A stretch of DNA of 64,000 nt from Bog-473 sp963717455 (GTDB lineage Bacteria; Actinomycetota; Acidimicrobiia; Acidimicrobiales; RAAP-2), in NCBI GenBank assembly GCA_963717455.1, contig OY970336.1, positions 5,394,001 to 5,458,000 of the forward strand, in the 5' to 3' direction. The notes under the pieces were generated by a model, which was given only the letters and a program-made list of their open reading frames with translations, was not told the DNA's origin and did not search any database. Position numbers and translations under genes: made by a program. Below are positions 44,145 to 52,072 of the stretch, piece by piece. The stretch's first letter is position 1. Each line of letters starts with the position of its first letter.

Positions 44145-45383
44145 GTGACCGAGGCTTGGATCATCGACGCATGCCGGACCCCGCGGGGCATCGGGAAGGT
44201 CGGCAAGGGTGCACTCGCCGAATTGCACCCGCAGGTGCTCGGCGCCACGGTGCTCCGGGCCCTCGCGGAACGCAACGGGCTCGACACCGCCGATGTCGAC
44301 GACATCGTCTGGGGCACCTCCATGCAGGTCGGCTCCCAGGGCGGTGACCTCGGCCGCATGGCCGCCCTCGATGCCGGCTACGCCATTACCGCCAGCGGCG
44401 TCACGCTGGACCGCTTCTGCGGATCCGGCATCTCCTCGGTGAACTTCGCCGCCGCCTCCATCCTGGCGGGCATGGAGGACGTCGTCATCGCAGGAGGGAC
44501 GGAGATGATGTCGTCCTACGCCGCCAATGTCGGCCGGTCGCGCTCGCCCTTCCTCGACAGTGGGAACGACCACCTGCGCGCCATCCACCCCCAGACCAAC
44601 CAGGGCGTCGCCGCCGACGCCATCGCCACGCTGGAGAAGATCGACCGCCGGGCCGTCGACGAGCTGGCGGCGGAGTCACAGCGCCGGGCCGAGATCGCCA
44701 TCAAGGAGGGCCGCTTCGACAAGTCCCTGGTCACGGTGCACCACCTCGACGGATCGGTCGCCCTGGACCGGGAGGAGTACCCACGACCGGGCACGACGGC
44801 CGACTCGCTGGCCGCGCTCCCGTCGTCCTTCGAGGCGCTGGCCGACATCCCGCTCAACGAGCAGGGGACGACCTACCGCTCCCTGCTCCTGCAGAAGTTC
44901 CCCGGCCTCGAGATCGACCACGTCCACCACGCCGGCAACTCGTCGGGCGTCGTCGATGGGGCGGCTGCGATCCTCATGACGAGCCCCACGTACGCCACCG
45001 CCCACGGGTTGCAGCCCCGGGCCAGGATCGTGGCGACGGCGAACATCGGCGACGACCCGACGCTGATGCTGAACGCCCCCGTCCCGGCGACCCGGAAGGT
45101 CCTCGCCAAGGCGGGCATGTCACTCACGGACATCGACCTGTTCGAGGTCAACGAGGCCTTCGCCGTCGTGCCGGAGAAGTTCATCCGCGACCTCGACATC
45201 GACCGAGAGAGGATCAACGTCAACGGAGGCGCCATCGCCCTGGGGCACCCCATCGGGGCCACCGGCTCGCTCCTCGTCGGGACAGCACTCGATGAGCTCG
45301 AGCGCCGGGACAAGCAGGTCGCCCTGATCACGATGTGCGCCGGCGGTGGCATGGCGCCCGCGGTGATCATCGAGCGGGTCTAG
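44145..45383 (+). CDS. Thiolase (acetyl-CoA C-acyltransferase)
   Basis: 412 residues. Catalyses thiolytic cleavage of 3-ketoacyl-CoA, or the reverse condensation. The active-site Cys92 is in LDRFCGSGISSVNFAA, with the C-terminal NEAFAVVPEKF, GGAIALGHPIGATGS (His) and MCAGGGMAPAVI (second Cys). Starts at GTG 44145 without a strong ribosome site. Leads a plus-strand unit with an alpha/beta hydrolase and an LLM oxidoreductase. Probably the last step of a beta-oxidation round supplied by this region. Confidence 0.93.
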   Translation: MTEAWIIDACRTPRGIGKVGKGALAELHPQVLGATVLRALAERNGLDTADVDDIVWGTSMQVGSQGGDLGRMAALDAGYAITASGVTLDRFCGSGISSVNFAAASILAGMEDVVIAGGTEMMSSYAANVGRSRSPFLDSGNDHLRAIHPQTNQGVAADAIATLEKIDRRAVDELAAESQRRAEIAIKEGRFDKSLVTVHHLDGSVALDREEYPRPGTTADSLAALPSSFEALADIPLNEQGTTYRSLLLQKFPGLEIDHVHHAGNSSGVVDGAAAILMTSPTYATAHGLQPRARIVATANIGDDPTLMLNAPVPATRKVLAKAGMSLTDIDLFEVNEAFAVVPEKFIRDLDIDRERINVNGGAIALGHPIGATGSLLVGTALDELERRDKQVALITMCAGGGMAPAVIIERV

Positions 45384-45410
45384 GCCCGCGGCCTCGGCGG
45401 CGCGCCGATC

Positions 45411-46340
45411 GTGGCATCGCTGCAGGACACCCTCGATTCGGACGACTACGACGAGTTCGGCCTGCTGCACGAGAACGCGGCCGAATGGGACATACCCTTC
45501 GAGTACCAACCGGTGGTCTCCCGCGCCTCTTCCACGCTCCTCACTGGGCAGCAGGTGTCGTACCTGCGCTGGGGCGACGCCGATCCCGAGCTCGTGTTCC
45601 TGCACGGCGGTGCGCAGAACGCCCACACCTGGGACACCGTGATCCTGGCCCTCGGCCGCCCCGCGGTGGCGATCGACCTGCCTGGGCACGGGCACTCGGA
45701 CCGGCGTGACGACCGCAACTACGGGCCGTGGCAGAACGCCGAGACCGTGGCGGCGGTGACGGAGTCGGTGGCGCCCGCCGCCCGGTGTGTCATCGGCATG
45801 TCGCTCGGCGGGGCCACGACCATCCGCCTCGCCGCCCTACGCCCGGACCTGTGCCACCGGGCCGTGTTGGTCGACGTGACGCCGCAGATCAACGACCCGT
45901 CCCGCCATCTGACCACCGCCGAGCGGGGCACCGTCTCGCTGATCGCCGGACCGCCGGTCTACGACAGCTTCGAGGCGATGGCCGACGCCACCGTCGCCCT
46001 CAGCCCGTACCGGGCCGCCTCGGGCGTGCGCCGTGGCGTGCGCCACAACGCCCGCCGGCTGGACGACGGCCGCTGGATCTGGCGCTACGACCTCTTCGGC
46101 GACAAGGGCGTCCCGGCCTGGGTCGACTTCACCCCCCTGTGGGAGGACGTGAGTGCCATCGCGATCCCCGTCCTGTTCGTGCGCGCCGGCCTGTCGCCCT
46201 TCGTGCTCGACGAGGACATCGCCGAGATGCGGCGCCGGCTCCCCTCCCTCGAGATCGTCGTGGTCGACGGTGCCGGCCACGCGGTGCAGAGCGACCGGCC
46301 GCTCGTTCTGGCCGACCTGATCCGCGCGTTCTGCATTTGA
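45411..46340 (+). CDS. Alpha/beta hydrolase
   Basis: 309 residues, cytoplasmic. It has an HGG oxyanion region LVFLHGGAQNAHTWDTV, GHGHSDRRDD, the nucleophile elbow VIGMSLGGATTIRL and the catalytic His in VVDGAGHAVQSDRPL; the acid is likely in the FVRAGLSPF region. Typical of MhpC/epoxide-hydrolase-like or thioesterase enzymes acting on CoA or lactone intermediates. GTG start 27 nt after the thiolase stop. Confidence 0.88.
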   Translation: MASLQDTLDSDDYDEFGLLHENAAEWDIPFEYQPVVSRASSTLLTGQQVSYLRWGDADPELVFLHGGAQNAHTWDTVILALGRPAVAIDLPGHGHSDRRDDRNYGPWQNAETVAAVTESVAPAARCVIGMSLGGATTIRLAALRPDLCHRAVLVDVTPQINDPSRHLTTAERGTVSLIAGPPVYDSFEAMADATVALSPYRAASGVRRGVRHNARRLDDGRWIWRYDLFGDKGVPAWVDFTPLWEDVSAIAIPVLFVRAGLSPFVLDEDIAEMRRRLPSLEIVVVDGAGHAVQSDRPLVLADLIRAFCI

Positions 46341-46355
46341 GCGGGCTGATCGCAG

Positions 46356-47333
46356 GTGTCAGCATCGGCCATGTTCCTGATGCGATTCGCCATGCGGTCG
46401 GGCGCGACTGATCCCGATGCGCGGGCCGCGCTCTACGCCGGAGCCATCGAGATGTGCGAGTGGGCCGATGGCCGCGGCGCAGTCGCGGCAGTGTTCAGCC
46501 AGCATCACGCAGCTGACGACGGCTACCTGCCCTCGCCCGTCCCGCTTGCCGCGGCGGTCGCCGCCAGGACGACGGAGCTCCCGATTTCGGTTGCCGCGCT
46601 CCTGCTCGCTCTCTATGAGCCGGTGAAGCTGGCCGAGGACATGGCCGTCGTCGATCTGATCAGCCGGGGGCGCGTGTCCTACGTGGTCGGCATCGGGTAC
46701 CGGTCCGAGGAGTTCGACATGTTCGCTGTCGATCGCAGTCGACGGGCGGCGATCGTCGAGGACCGCATCGTCCTCTTGCAGCGATTGTGGCGTGGCGAGA
46801 CCGTCGACGTCGACGGGCGCCTCGTCCGCATCACACCGCCCCCGTTCACTCCGGGCGGTCCCCTGCTGGCGTACGGCGGGGGTAGCGAGGCGGCGGCGAG
46901 GAGGGCGGGGCGACTCGGGATGCTGTTCCTGGCCGAGACGCATGACTCGACACTCGAAGAGGCCTACCGGGCGGAGGGAGGGTCGTCGGCTCCGGGCTGC
47001 TTCTTCCCGCCTTCGGGTGTGCCGCTCACCGTCTTCGTCGCCGACGACCCCGAACAGGCGTGGGCGAACATCGGGGAGTACCTGCTGTTGGACGCAGCGA
47101 GCTACGCGGGGTGGAACGTCGGTCGCAGCGGCACCGCCTCGCTGTCGCAGGCGTCGACGGTGGCCGAGCTAGCCGCCGAGAAGGGCGCCTACCAGATCGT
47201 CACGCCGGACGAGGCCCGCGAGCTGATCCGGACCGGGTTCCCCCTCAACCTGCAACCGCTCGTGGGCGGGCTGCCCCCGGACCTGGCCTGGCCCTACCTG
47301 GAGGCAGCGGCCGACGTCGCCGTCGCCTCCTAG
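46356..47333 (+). CDS. LLM-class oxidoreductase
   Basis: 325 residues, luciferase-like. AVFSQHHAADDGYLPSPVPLAAAVAAR and LAEDMAVVDLISRGRVSYVVGIGYRSEEFDMF (in parts) are typical of this fold, and GPLLAYGGGSEAAARRAGRLG matches the flavin/F420 phosphate region. It diverges from the other four LLM proteins in this window. The start may be GTG 46356 or ATG 46371. Convergent with an enoyl-CoA hydratase gene; both stops share one CTAG. Confidence 0.84.
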   Translation: MSASAMFLMRFAMRSGATDPDARAALYAGAIEMCEWADGRGAVAAVFSQHHAADDGYLPSPVPLAAAVAARTTELPISVAALLLALYEPVKLAEDMAVVDLISRGRVSYVVGIGYRSEEFDMFAVDRSRRAAIVEDRIVLLQRLWRGETVDVDGRLVRITPPPFTPGGPLLAYGGGSEAAARRAGRLGMLFLAETHDSTLEEAYRAEGGSSAPGCFFPPSGVPLTVFVADDPEQAWANIGEYLLLDAASYAGWNVGRSGTASLSQASTVAELAAEKGAYQIVTPDEARELIRTGFPLNLQPLVGGLPPDLAWPYLEAAADVAVAS

Positions 47334-48109
47334 CGGTACTGGGTCTCCTTCTTGTCCCGCGGCTTGGGCGGCGCCGGAGGGAAGTTCCCGATCGTCGTGT
47401 AGGACAGTCCGTTGTGCAGGGCGGTTGAACGGGGCATCTCAAGCGACTCCCAGATGGCCCGCACGGTGCCCTGGATCGCCTTGGGGTTGCGTTGCGCGAT
47501 CGACAGCGCGATCTCCCGTGCCCGCTCCCGCAGCCCCTCGCGGGACACCACCTCGGTCACCAGGCCGATGCGCATGGCCGTCTCCGCCGTGATGCGCTCC
47601 TCGTTGCCCATGAGCGCCCAGCGCAGGACCTCGCCCAGCGGCACGCCCCGCTGCAGCATGCCCATCGGCTCGAGAGCCGAGACGATGCCCACGTTGGCAT
47701 GGGGGTCGAAGAAGGCGGCGTCGTCGGAACAGATGATGATGTCCGCCTCGTTGATGAAGTATTGACCGCCGCCCGCACACATCCCATGGACAGCGGCGAC
47801 CACCGGCTTCCAGACCCGGTGGTGCGTCTTGGGTGCCAGCGTGAGTCCCGGGTCGAAGCTGTTCCACACGTTGTCCTTCTCGAACCACCGCTCGCCCGCC
47901 TCCTTGATGTCGAGTCCCGTGCAGAAGGCGCGCTCCCCATTGGCCTGCAGCACAACGCAATAGATGTCGTCGGTGTCCCGCACGGTCTCCCAGGCCCACG
48001 TCATATCGGCGGCCATGGCGTTGGTGAACGAGTTCAACTGGTCCGGTCGGTTGAGGGTGATGGTCGCCACGTTGTCGGCGATGTCGAACAAGATGGCTTC
48101 GCGTTCCAC
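47330..48109 (-). CDS. Enoyl-CoA hydratase/isomerase family protein
   Basis: 259 residues, crotonase fold. VATITLNRPDQLNSFTNAM, RAFCTGLDIKEAGERWF (oxyanion region) and AAVHGMCAGGGQYFINEADIIICSD define the active site. The second half (FDPHANVGIVSALEPMGML) departs from standard EchA hydratases, so an isomerase or hydrolase activity is possible. GTG 48109 with AGGAGG upstream. Shares a regulatory region with the divergent SDR gene. Confidence 0.9.
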   Translation of the reverse strand: MEREAILFDIADNVATITLNRPDQLNSFTNAMAADMTWAWETVRDTDDIYCVVLQANGERAFCTGLDIKEAGERWFEKDNVWNSFDPGLTLAPKTHHRVWKPVVAAVHGMCAGGGQYFINEADIIICSDDAAFFDPHANVGIVSALEPMGMLQRGVPLGEVLRWALMGNEERITAETAMRIGLVTEVVSREGLRERAREIALSIAQRNPKAIQGTVRAIWESLEMPRSTALHNGLSYTTIGNFPPAPPKPRDKKETQYR

Positions 48110-48149
48110 TGTCCTCTTCCTCCTTGCGGGCCGGAGTACGGTCGGGGCC

Positions 48150-48167
48150 AAAATGGTACACTCTTTT
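48150..48167. promoter_or_regulatory. Recurrent palindrome between the hydratase and SDR genes
   Basis: AAAATGGTACACTCTTTT lies in the 162-bp divergent region. Minus-strand reading gives TACCAT 43 bp before the hydratase start; plus-strand reading gives TACACT before the SDR gene. It could control both genes. Confidence 0.55.
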
Positions 48168-48271
48168 CCCCGCCTGCCCGTAGAGTGCGGACCGACCGTC
48201 TGGCACGAGCGCTCGAGTACGCGCCAGAGTAAACGAGAGAACGCAGACAAGTAACAGAGAGGGTCACGCCC

Positions 48272-49030
48272 GTGGAGATCAAGGGAAAGAAGGCCGTCAT
48301 CGTCGGCGGCGCGTCCGGCATGGCGAAGGCTTCCGCCGAGTTGTTGCGGCAGAGGGGTGCCGACATCGCCATCCTCGACCTGCCGACATCGGCCGGTGCC
48401 GAAGTGGCCAAGGAGCTCGACGGCACGTTCCACGAAGTCGACATCCTCGACGAGATCCAGACGGAATCGGCTCTGGCCGACGCCGTGTCCGCCCTGGGCG
48501 GGCTGCACATCGCGATCAACACGGCGGGGGGCGGCGCCGCCAAGCGGACGTTGTCGAAGGACGGTCCCCACCCCCTCGAGGACTTCCGCCGGACCATCGA
48601 GCTGAACCTCGTCGGCACCTTCAACCTCAATCGGCTGCAGGCCTTCCACATGTCCACCAACGAGCCGGAGGATGGCGAGCGTGGCGTCATCATCGACACC
48701 GCGTCCATCGCGGCCTTCGAGGGCCAGATCGGCCAGGTGGCCTACACGGCGGCCAAGGCCGGGATCGCCGGCATGACCCTCACCATGGCCCGTGACCTGG
48801 GCAGCCTTGGCATCCGGGTCGTCGCCATCGCACCTAGCCTGTTCAGCACGGGCATCACCAAGGGCATTCCGGACGAGTTCGCCGACGTGCTGACGAAGGA
48901 CGCCGCCTTCCCCAAGCGGATGGGCCGTCCCGAGGAGTACGCCAAGCTGGCCGTGGCCATCGTGGAGAACCCGATGCTCAACGGCAGCTGTATCCGGCTC
49001 GACGCCGGCCAGCGCTTCGCCCCGAAGTAG
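48272..49030 (+). CDS. Short-chain dehydrogenase/reductase
   Basis: 252 residues. NAD(P)-binding VIVGGASGMAKASAELL at about 9-25, Asp in ILDLP (NAD preference), NTAGGG, catalytic Ser in DTASIAAFEGQ and YTAAKAG (Tyr-x-x-x-Lys). It resembles 3-hydroxyacyl-CoA/17-beta-hydroxysteroid dehydrogenases of the HSD10 type, fitting beta-oxidation or steroid oxidation. GTG 48272 behind GAGAGGG. First gene of an SDR, hydrolase, thioesterase unit. Confidence 0.92.
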   Translation: MEIKGKKAVIVGGASGMAKASAELLRQRGADIAILDLPTSAGAEVAKELDGTFHEVDILDEIQTESALADAVSALGGLHIAINTAGGGAAKRTLSKDGPHPLEDFRRTIELNLVGTFNLNRLQAFHMSTNEPEDGERGVIIDTASIAAFEGQIGQVAYTAAKAGIAGMTLTMARDLGSLGIRVVAIAPSLFSTGITKGIPDEFADVLTKDAAFPKRMGRPEEYAKLAVAIVENPMLNGSCIRLDAGQRFAPK

Positions 49031-49043
49031 CAGCGCCGGTCCG

Positions 49044-50057
49044 GTGCGTTCGATCGACCTTCACGTCGACGTCACCGAGGCAGCCGGTCTGGGCGAGCCG
49101 GCCCATGTTGCACTCACCGTCACCGTTCCCGACGACGTGCCGCAGCACCCGGTTGTGTGCTTCGCCAAACCGGGTGGCGGCTACTCGAGGCGCTACTACA
49201 CCGAGGATCTGCCGGGACCGGCCAGTGGCGCGCAGGCGGACTGGCACGCGGCGCGGGGATGGGTGTTCGTATCGGTCGACCACCTGGGGGTGGGCGACAG
49301 CTCGCAGCACGAGCCCGAGCGGCTGTCGTACACACCGGTCACCGCCGCGAGCCAGGCCGCCGAAGCCGATGTGTTGGAGAAGATGGCGGCGGGCCGCCTC
49401 GTCGACGGGCTGGACGCGATCGAGAGCCCGGTGACGATCGGTATCGGGCAGTCGATGGGCGGGAGTCTCACCGTGGTGCAGCAGGGCCGGTACCACTGCT
49501 ACGACGGCATCGCCGTTCTCGGCTACAGCGCCGTGCACACCCACCCGCCGACTGCACCCGGTACGCCACCGCTGGTCCTGCCCTGGGTCCCCCGCGATGT
49601 CCTGCCCTCGGACGGCGTCTTCACGAACGGGCCCGCGTTGGCCGAGGTGGACCCGGCCAACGCCGCCGGACCCGGGGCCATGGCCTGGGGTTTCCACTAT
49701 GACGACGTCGACCCCGCCGTCGTGCAGCGCGACCTCGCTGACTTCCCGACCCGTGGCGGGGACCTGCCACCGTGGGCCTCAGCCACCGTCCCCGCGACCG
49801 TCGCGCTGTGGTGCCTGGCTCCGGGCGGCGTCGCCCCCGAGGCGGCAGCCGTGCGCTGCCCCGTGCTGGTGGCCATGGGGGAACGTGACGTCCTGGTCGA
49901 CCCGCGGGGCGAGGCACGGGCCTACGTGTCGGCCGGGAGCGTGGACCTGTTCATCTGTCCGACAATGGGACACATGCACAACTTCGCCGGGACCCGCGAG
50001 CTCTTCTGGCGCCGTATCGAGACGTGGGGCGACTGGGTGCGGGCGGCGCGGGTGTGA
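49044..50057 (+). CDS. Alpha/beta hydrolase
   Basis: 337 residues. The nucleophile elbow is TIGIGQSMGGSLTVVQQ, preceded by GWVFVSVDHLGVGDSS and followed by the conserved VLVAMGERDVLVDPRGEA (acid) and PTMGHMHNFAGTR (His). It lacks a signal peptide. Likely an intracellular esterase or thioesterase. Its stop overlaps the thioesterase GTG by 4 nt. Confidence 0.85.
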   Translation: MRSIDLHVDVTEAAGLGEPAHVALTVTVPDDVPQHPVVCFAKPGGGYSRRYYTEDLPGPASGAQADWHAARGWVFVSVDHLGVGDSSQHEPERLSYTPVTAASQAAEADVLEKMAAGRLVDGLDAIESPVTIGIGQSMGGSLTVVQQGRYHCYDGIAVLGYSAVHTHPPTAPGTPPLVLPWVPRDVLPSDGVFTNGPALAEVDPANAAGPGAMAWGFHYDDVDPAVVQRDLADFPTRGGDLPPWASATVPATVALWCLAPGGVAPEAAAVRCPVLVAMGERDVLVDPRGEARAYVSAGSVDLFICPTMGHMHNFAGTRELFWRRIETWGDWVRAARV

Positions 50058-50971
50058 CGGAGCTCGACCTCGCCGGGGACCTGCTCTCTCTGCTGACCCT
50101 CGAGCGGGTCGACCGCGACATCTTCCGCGGCCGCAACGCCAACTACGGGCCGCGCCAGACCCTCTACGGCGGGCAGGTCGCCGCCCAGTGCCTGCTGGCC
50201 GCCGCCGCCACGGTGGAGCCGGACCGCCTGCCGCACTCGCTGCACGGCTACTTCCTCCGGGCGGGGCGTAGCGACCTCCCCGTGGTCCTCGAGGTCGACC
50301 GAGATCGCGACGGGCGCTCGTTCTCGGCGCGCCACGTCGTCGCGGTGCAGGAGGGCGACGTCATCTTCTCCATGATCACGTCATTTCATGCCGAGAGTGG
50401 CGGGGGCGTGTTCGACGACGCGCCCCGGCGCGCCGCGCCCGAGCCCGAGGACACCCGCCGGGGCGGGTGGAACCCGATGCTCGAGGTGCGCGAGGTCACG
50501 CCCACCGACTTCCTCACAGGCGCATTCACGGATTGCGTGTGGGTACGCTCGACCTCGTCTCTCGGGGAGGACCCGCTGCTGCACCGGGCCGGCCTGACCT
50601 TCCTGTCCGACCTGGGCACGGGGTTCGGCCAGCAGGACTCGTCGCTCATCGGCCGTGGCGGCCCCAGCATCGACCACTCCCTCTGGTTCCAGGAGAACAT
50701 CCGGGCCGACGACTGGGTGCTCGTCGACCTGCGGCCGGTGAAGGCTCGCAGCGCCAGGGGCTCGTACCACGGCTCGCTGCGGGACCGCCATGGCGCGCTC
50801 GGAGCCACCGTCTACCAGGAGCACCTCCTCCTACCGGGGTCGACGACCCAGCTGGTCGAGGAGATACTGCAGCTCGAATCGGAGGCGGCGGCGCGCGAAG
50901 GCCGCGAGCCACGCGACTTGGAGGCTCTCCGCGCCGCCCGGGGCCAACATCCGGCGGGCCACGACGGCTAG
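50054..50971 (+). CDS. Acyl-CoA thioesterase II (TesB-like)
   Basis: 305 residues with a double hot-dog fold. The N-terminal hot dog has YGGQVAAQCLLAAA, HSLHGYFLRAGRSDLPVVLEV and SFSARHVVAVQEGDVIF; the C-terminal half has DHSLWFQENIRADDWVL, the position of the catalytic Asp. It would release a free acid and CoA from acyl-CoA, perhaps to relieve CoA sequestration. Overlaps the previous gene by 4 nt. It ends 4 bp before the convergent LLM gene. Confidence 0.92.
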   Translation: MTELDLAGDLLSLLTLERVDRDIFRGRNANYGPRQTLYGGQVAAQCLLAAAATVEPDRLPHSLHGYFLRAGRSDLPVVLEVDRDRDGRSFSARHVVAVQEGDVIFSMITSFHAESGGGVFDDAPRRAAPEPEDTRRGGWNPMLEVREVTPTDFLTGAFTDCVWVRSTSSLGEDPLLHRAGLTFLSDLGTGFGQQDSSLIGRGGPSIDHSLWFQENIRADDWVLVDLRPVKARSARGSYHGSLRDRHGALGATVYQEHLLLPGSTTQLVEEILQLESEAAAREGREPRDLEALRAARGQHPAGHDG

Positions 50972-50975
50972 CCCG

Positions 50976-52007
50976 TCAGGCCACCCAGCCGGCGATCGTC
51001 TCGATGTCCTTCAGCCCGTTGGGTCCGACTGGCTGCACGTTGAGGACGGTGACCCCTGACTCGCGGTAGGCCGCGATGCGGTCCTTCACGAAGCCCGCAT
51101 CGCCGACGAGGGACATACCGGCCACAAGCGCAGCCGGAACCAGCGCGGCGGCCCGCTTGCGGTCGCCGCCGAGGTAGGCGTCCTGGATCTCCTCGGCCTC
51201 CTTCTCGTAGCCGTACCGTTTGAGGACGTCGTTGTAGAAGTTCGTGCCCCGAGCGCCCATGCCCCCGTAGTACAGGGCGAGCATCGGACGGTCCCGGTCC
51301 CGCAAGGCCTCGATGTCGTCCCCGATGGCGAGCGACCCACCGGCGACGATCTCGAGCGGCGGCAGCCCGGACGTCCGCTTGGCCTTGCCGGCCTCGAGGG
51401 ACGAGCCCCAGAGCTCGTGGGCCCGATCGGGCCAGTAGTGCAGCGGGAGCCACCCCTCGGCCAGCTCGGCCGTCATCTCGACGTTCTTCGGGCCGAGGGA
51501 GGCCACGTAGAGGGGAATGCGCTCGCGAACCGGGTGGTCCATGATCTTGAGCGACTTACCGAGGCCGGTGCCCCTCCCCTCGCCGAGCGGCACGTCGTAG
51601 TTTTGGCCGTGGTGGACGAGGCGTTCGCGCCGCCACACCGAACGGCAGATCTCGATGATCTCGCGGGTGCGCGCGAGCGGGGCGTCATAGGGAACACCGT
51701 GAAAACCCTCGATCACCTGGGGCCCGGAGGCGCCCAGCCCCAGGATGCAGCGCCCCCGCGAGAGCCGATCGAGGCCGACGGCGGTCATGGCCAGAAGGGT
51801 CGGGGTGCGCGTGTAGAGCGGCAGGATGCTCGAGCCGATCTGCGCCTTCTTGGTCACGGCCGCCAGGAAGCCCATGGTGGAGACCGCGTCGGCGCTGTAG
51901 GCCTCCCCGGTCCAGAGGTACTCCACGCCGACGCCTTCCAACCGCTTGGCGCGGGCGGCGAACGCGTCCGGGTCGTCGCGCATCCCCACCATCGCGCCCA
52001 GCTTCAT
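50976..52007 (-). CDS. LLM-class F420-dependent oxidoreductase (TIGR03559/Rv3520c-like)
   Basis: 343 residues. EYLWTGEAYSADAVSTMGFLAA, RCILGLGASGPQVIEGFHGVPYDAPLARTREIIEI (in parts) and the GPKNVEMTAELAEGWLP loop define this group of mycobacterial and actinobacterial F420 enzymes. ATG 52007 follows GGAGAGGAG. Divergent from the fused acyl-CoA dehydrogenase across only 65 bp. Fifth LLM protein in the window, suggesting diversified F420/flavin redox chemistry. Confidence 0.9.
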   Translation of the reverse strand: MKLGAMVGMRDDPDAFAARAKRLEGVGVEYLWTGEAYSADAVSTMGFLAAVTKKAQIGSSILPLYTRTPTLLAMTAVGLDRLSRGRCILGLGASGPQVIEGFHGVPYDAPLARTREIIEICRSVWRRERLVHHGQNYDVPLGEGRGTGLGKSLKIMDHPVRERIPLYVASLGPKNVEMTAELAEGWLPLHYWPDRAHELWGSSLEAGKAKRTSGLPPLEIVAGGSLAIGDDIEALRDRDRPMLALYYGGMGARGTNFYNDVLKRYGYEKEAEEIQDAYLGGDRKRAAALVPAALVAGMSLVGDAGFVKDRIAAYRESGVTVLNVQPVGPNGLKDIETIAGWVA

Positions 52008-52052
52008 CGTTGCTCCTCTCCAGGAGACCGGGGCGGGACGTACCGCCGCACA

Positions 52053-52072
52053 ATAGAGGGTACTATTTAGCC
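52053..52072 (+). promoter_or_regulatory. Palindromic -10 element of the fused acyl-CoA dehydrogenase gene
   Basis: ATAGAGGGTACTATTTAG contains TACTAT at 52061-52066, 6 nt before the ATG at 52073, so the transcript is probably leaderless. The gene has no Shine-Dalgarno sequence. No clear -35 in the GC-rich upstream sequence. On the minus strand TACCCT may serve the divergent LLM gene. Confidence 0.6.
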
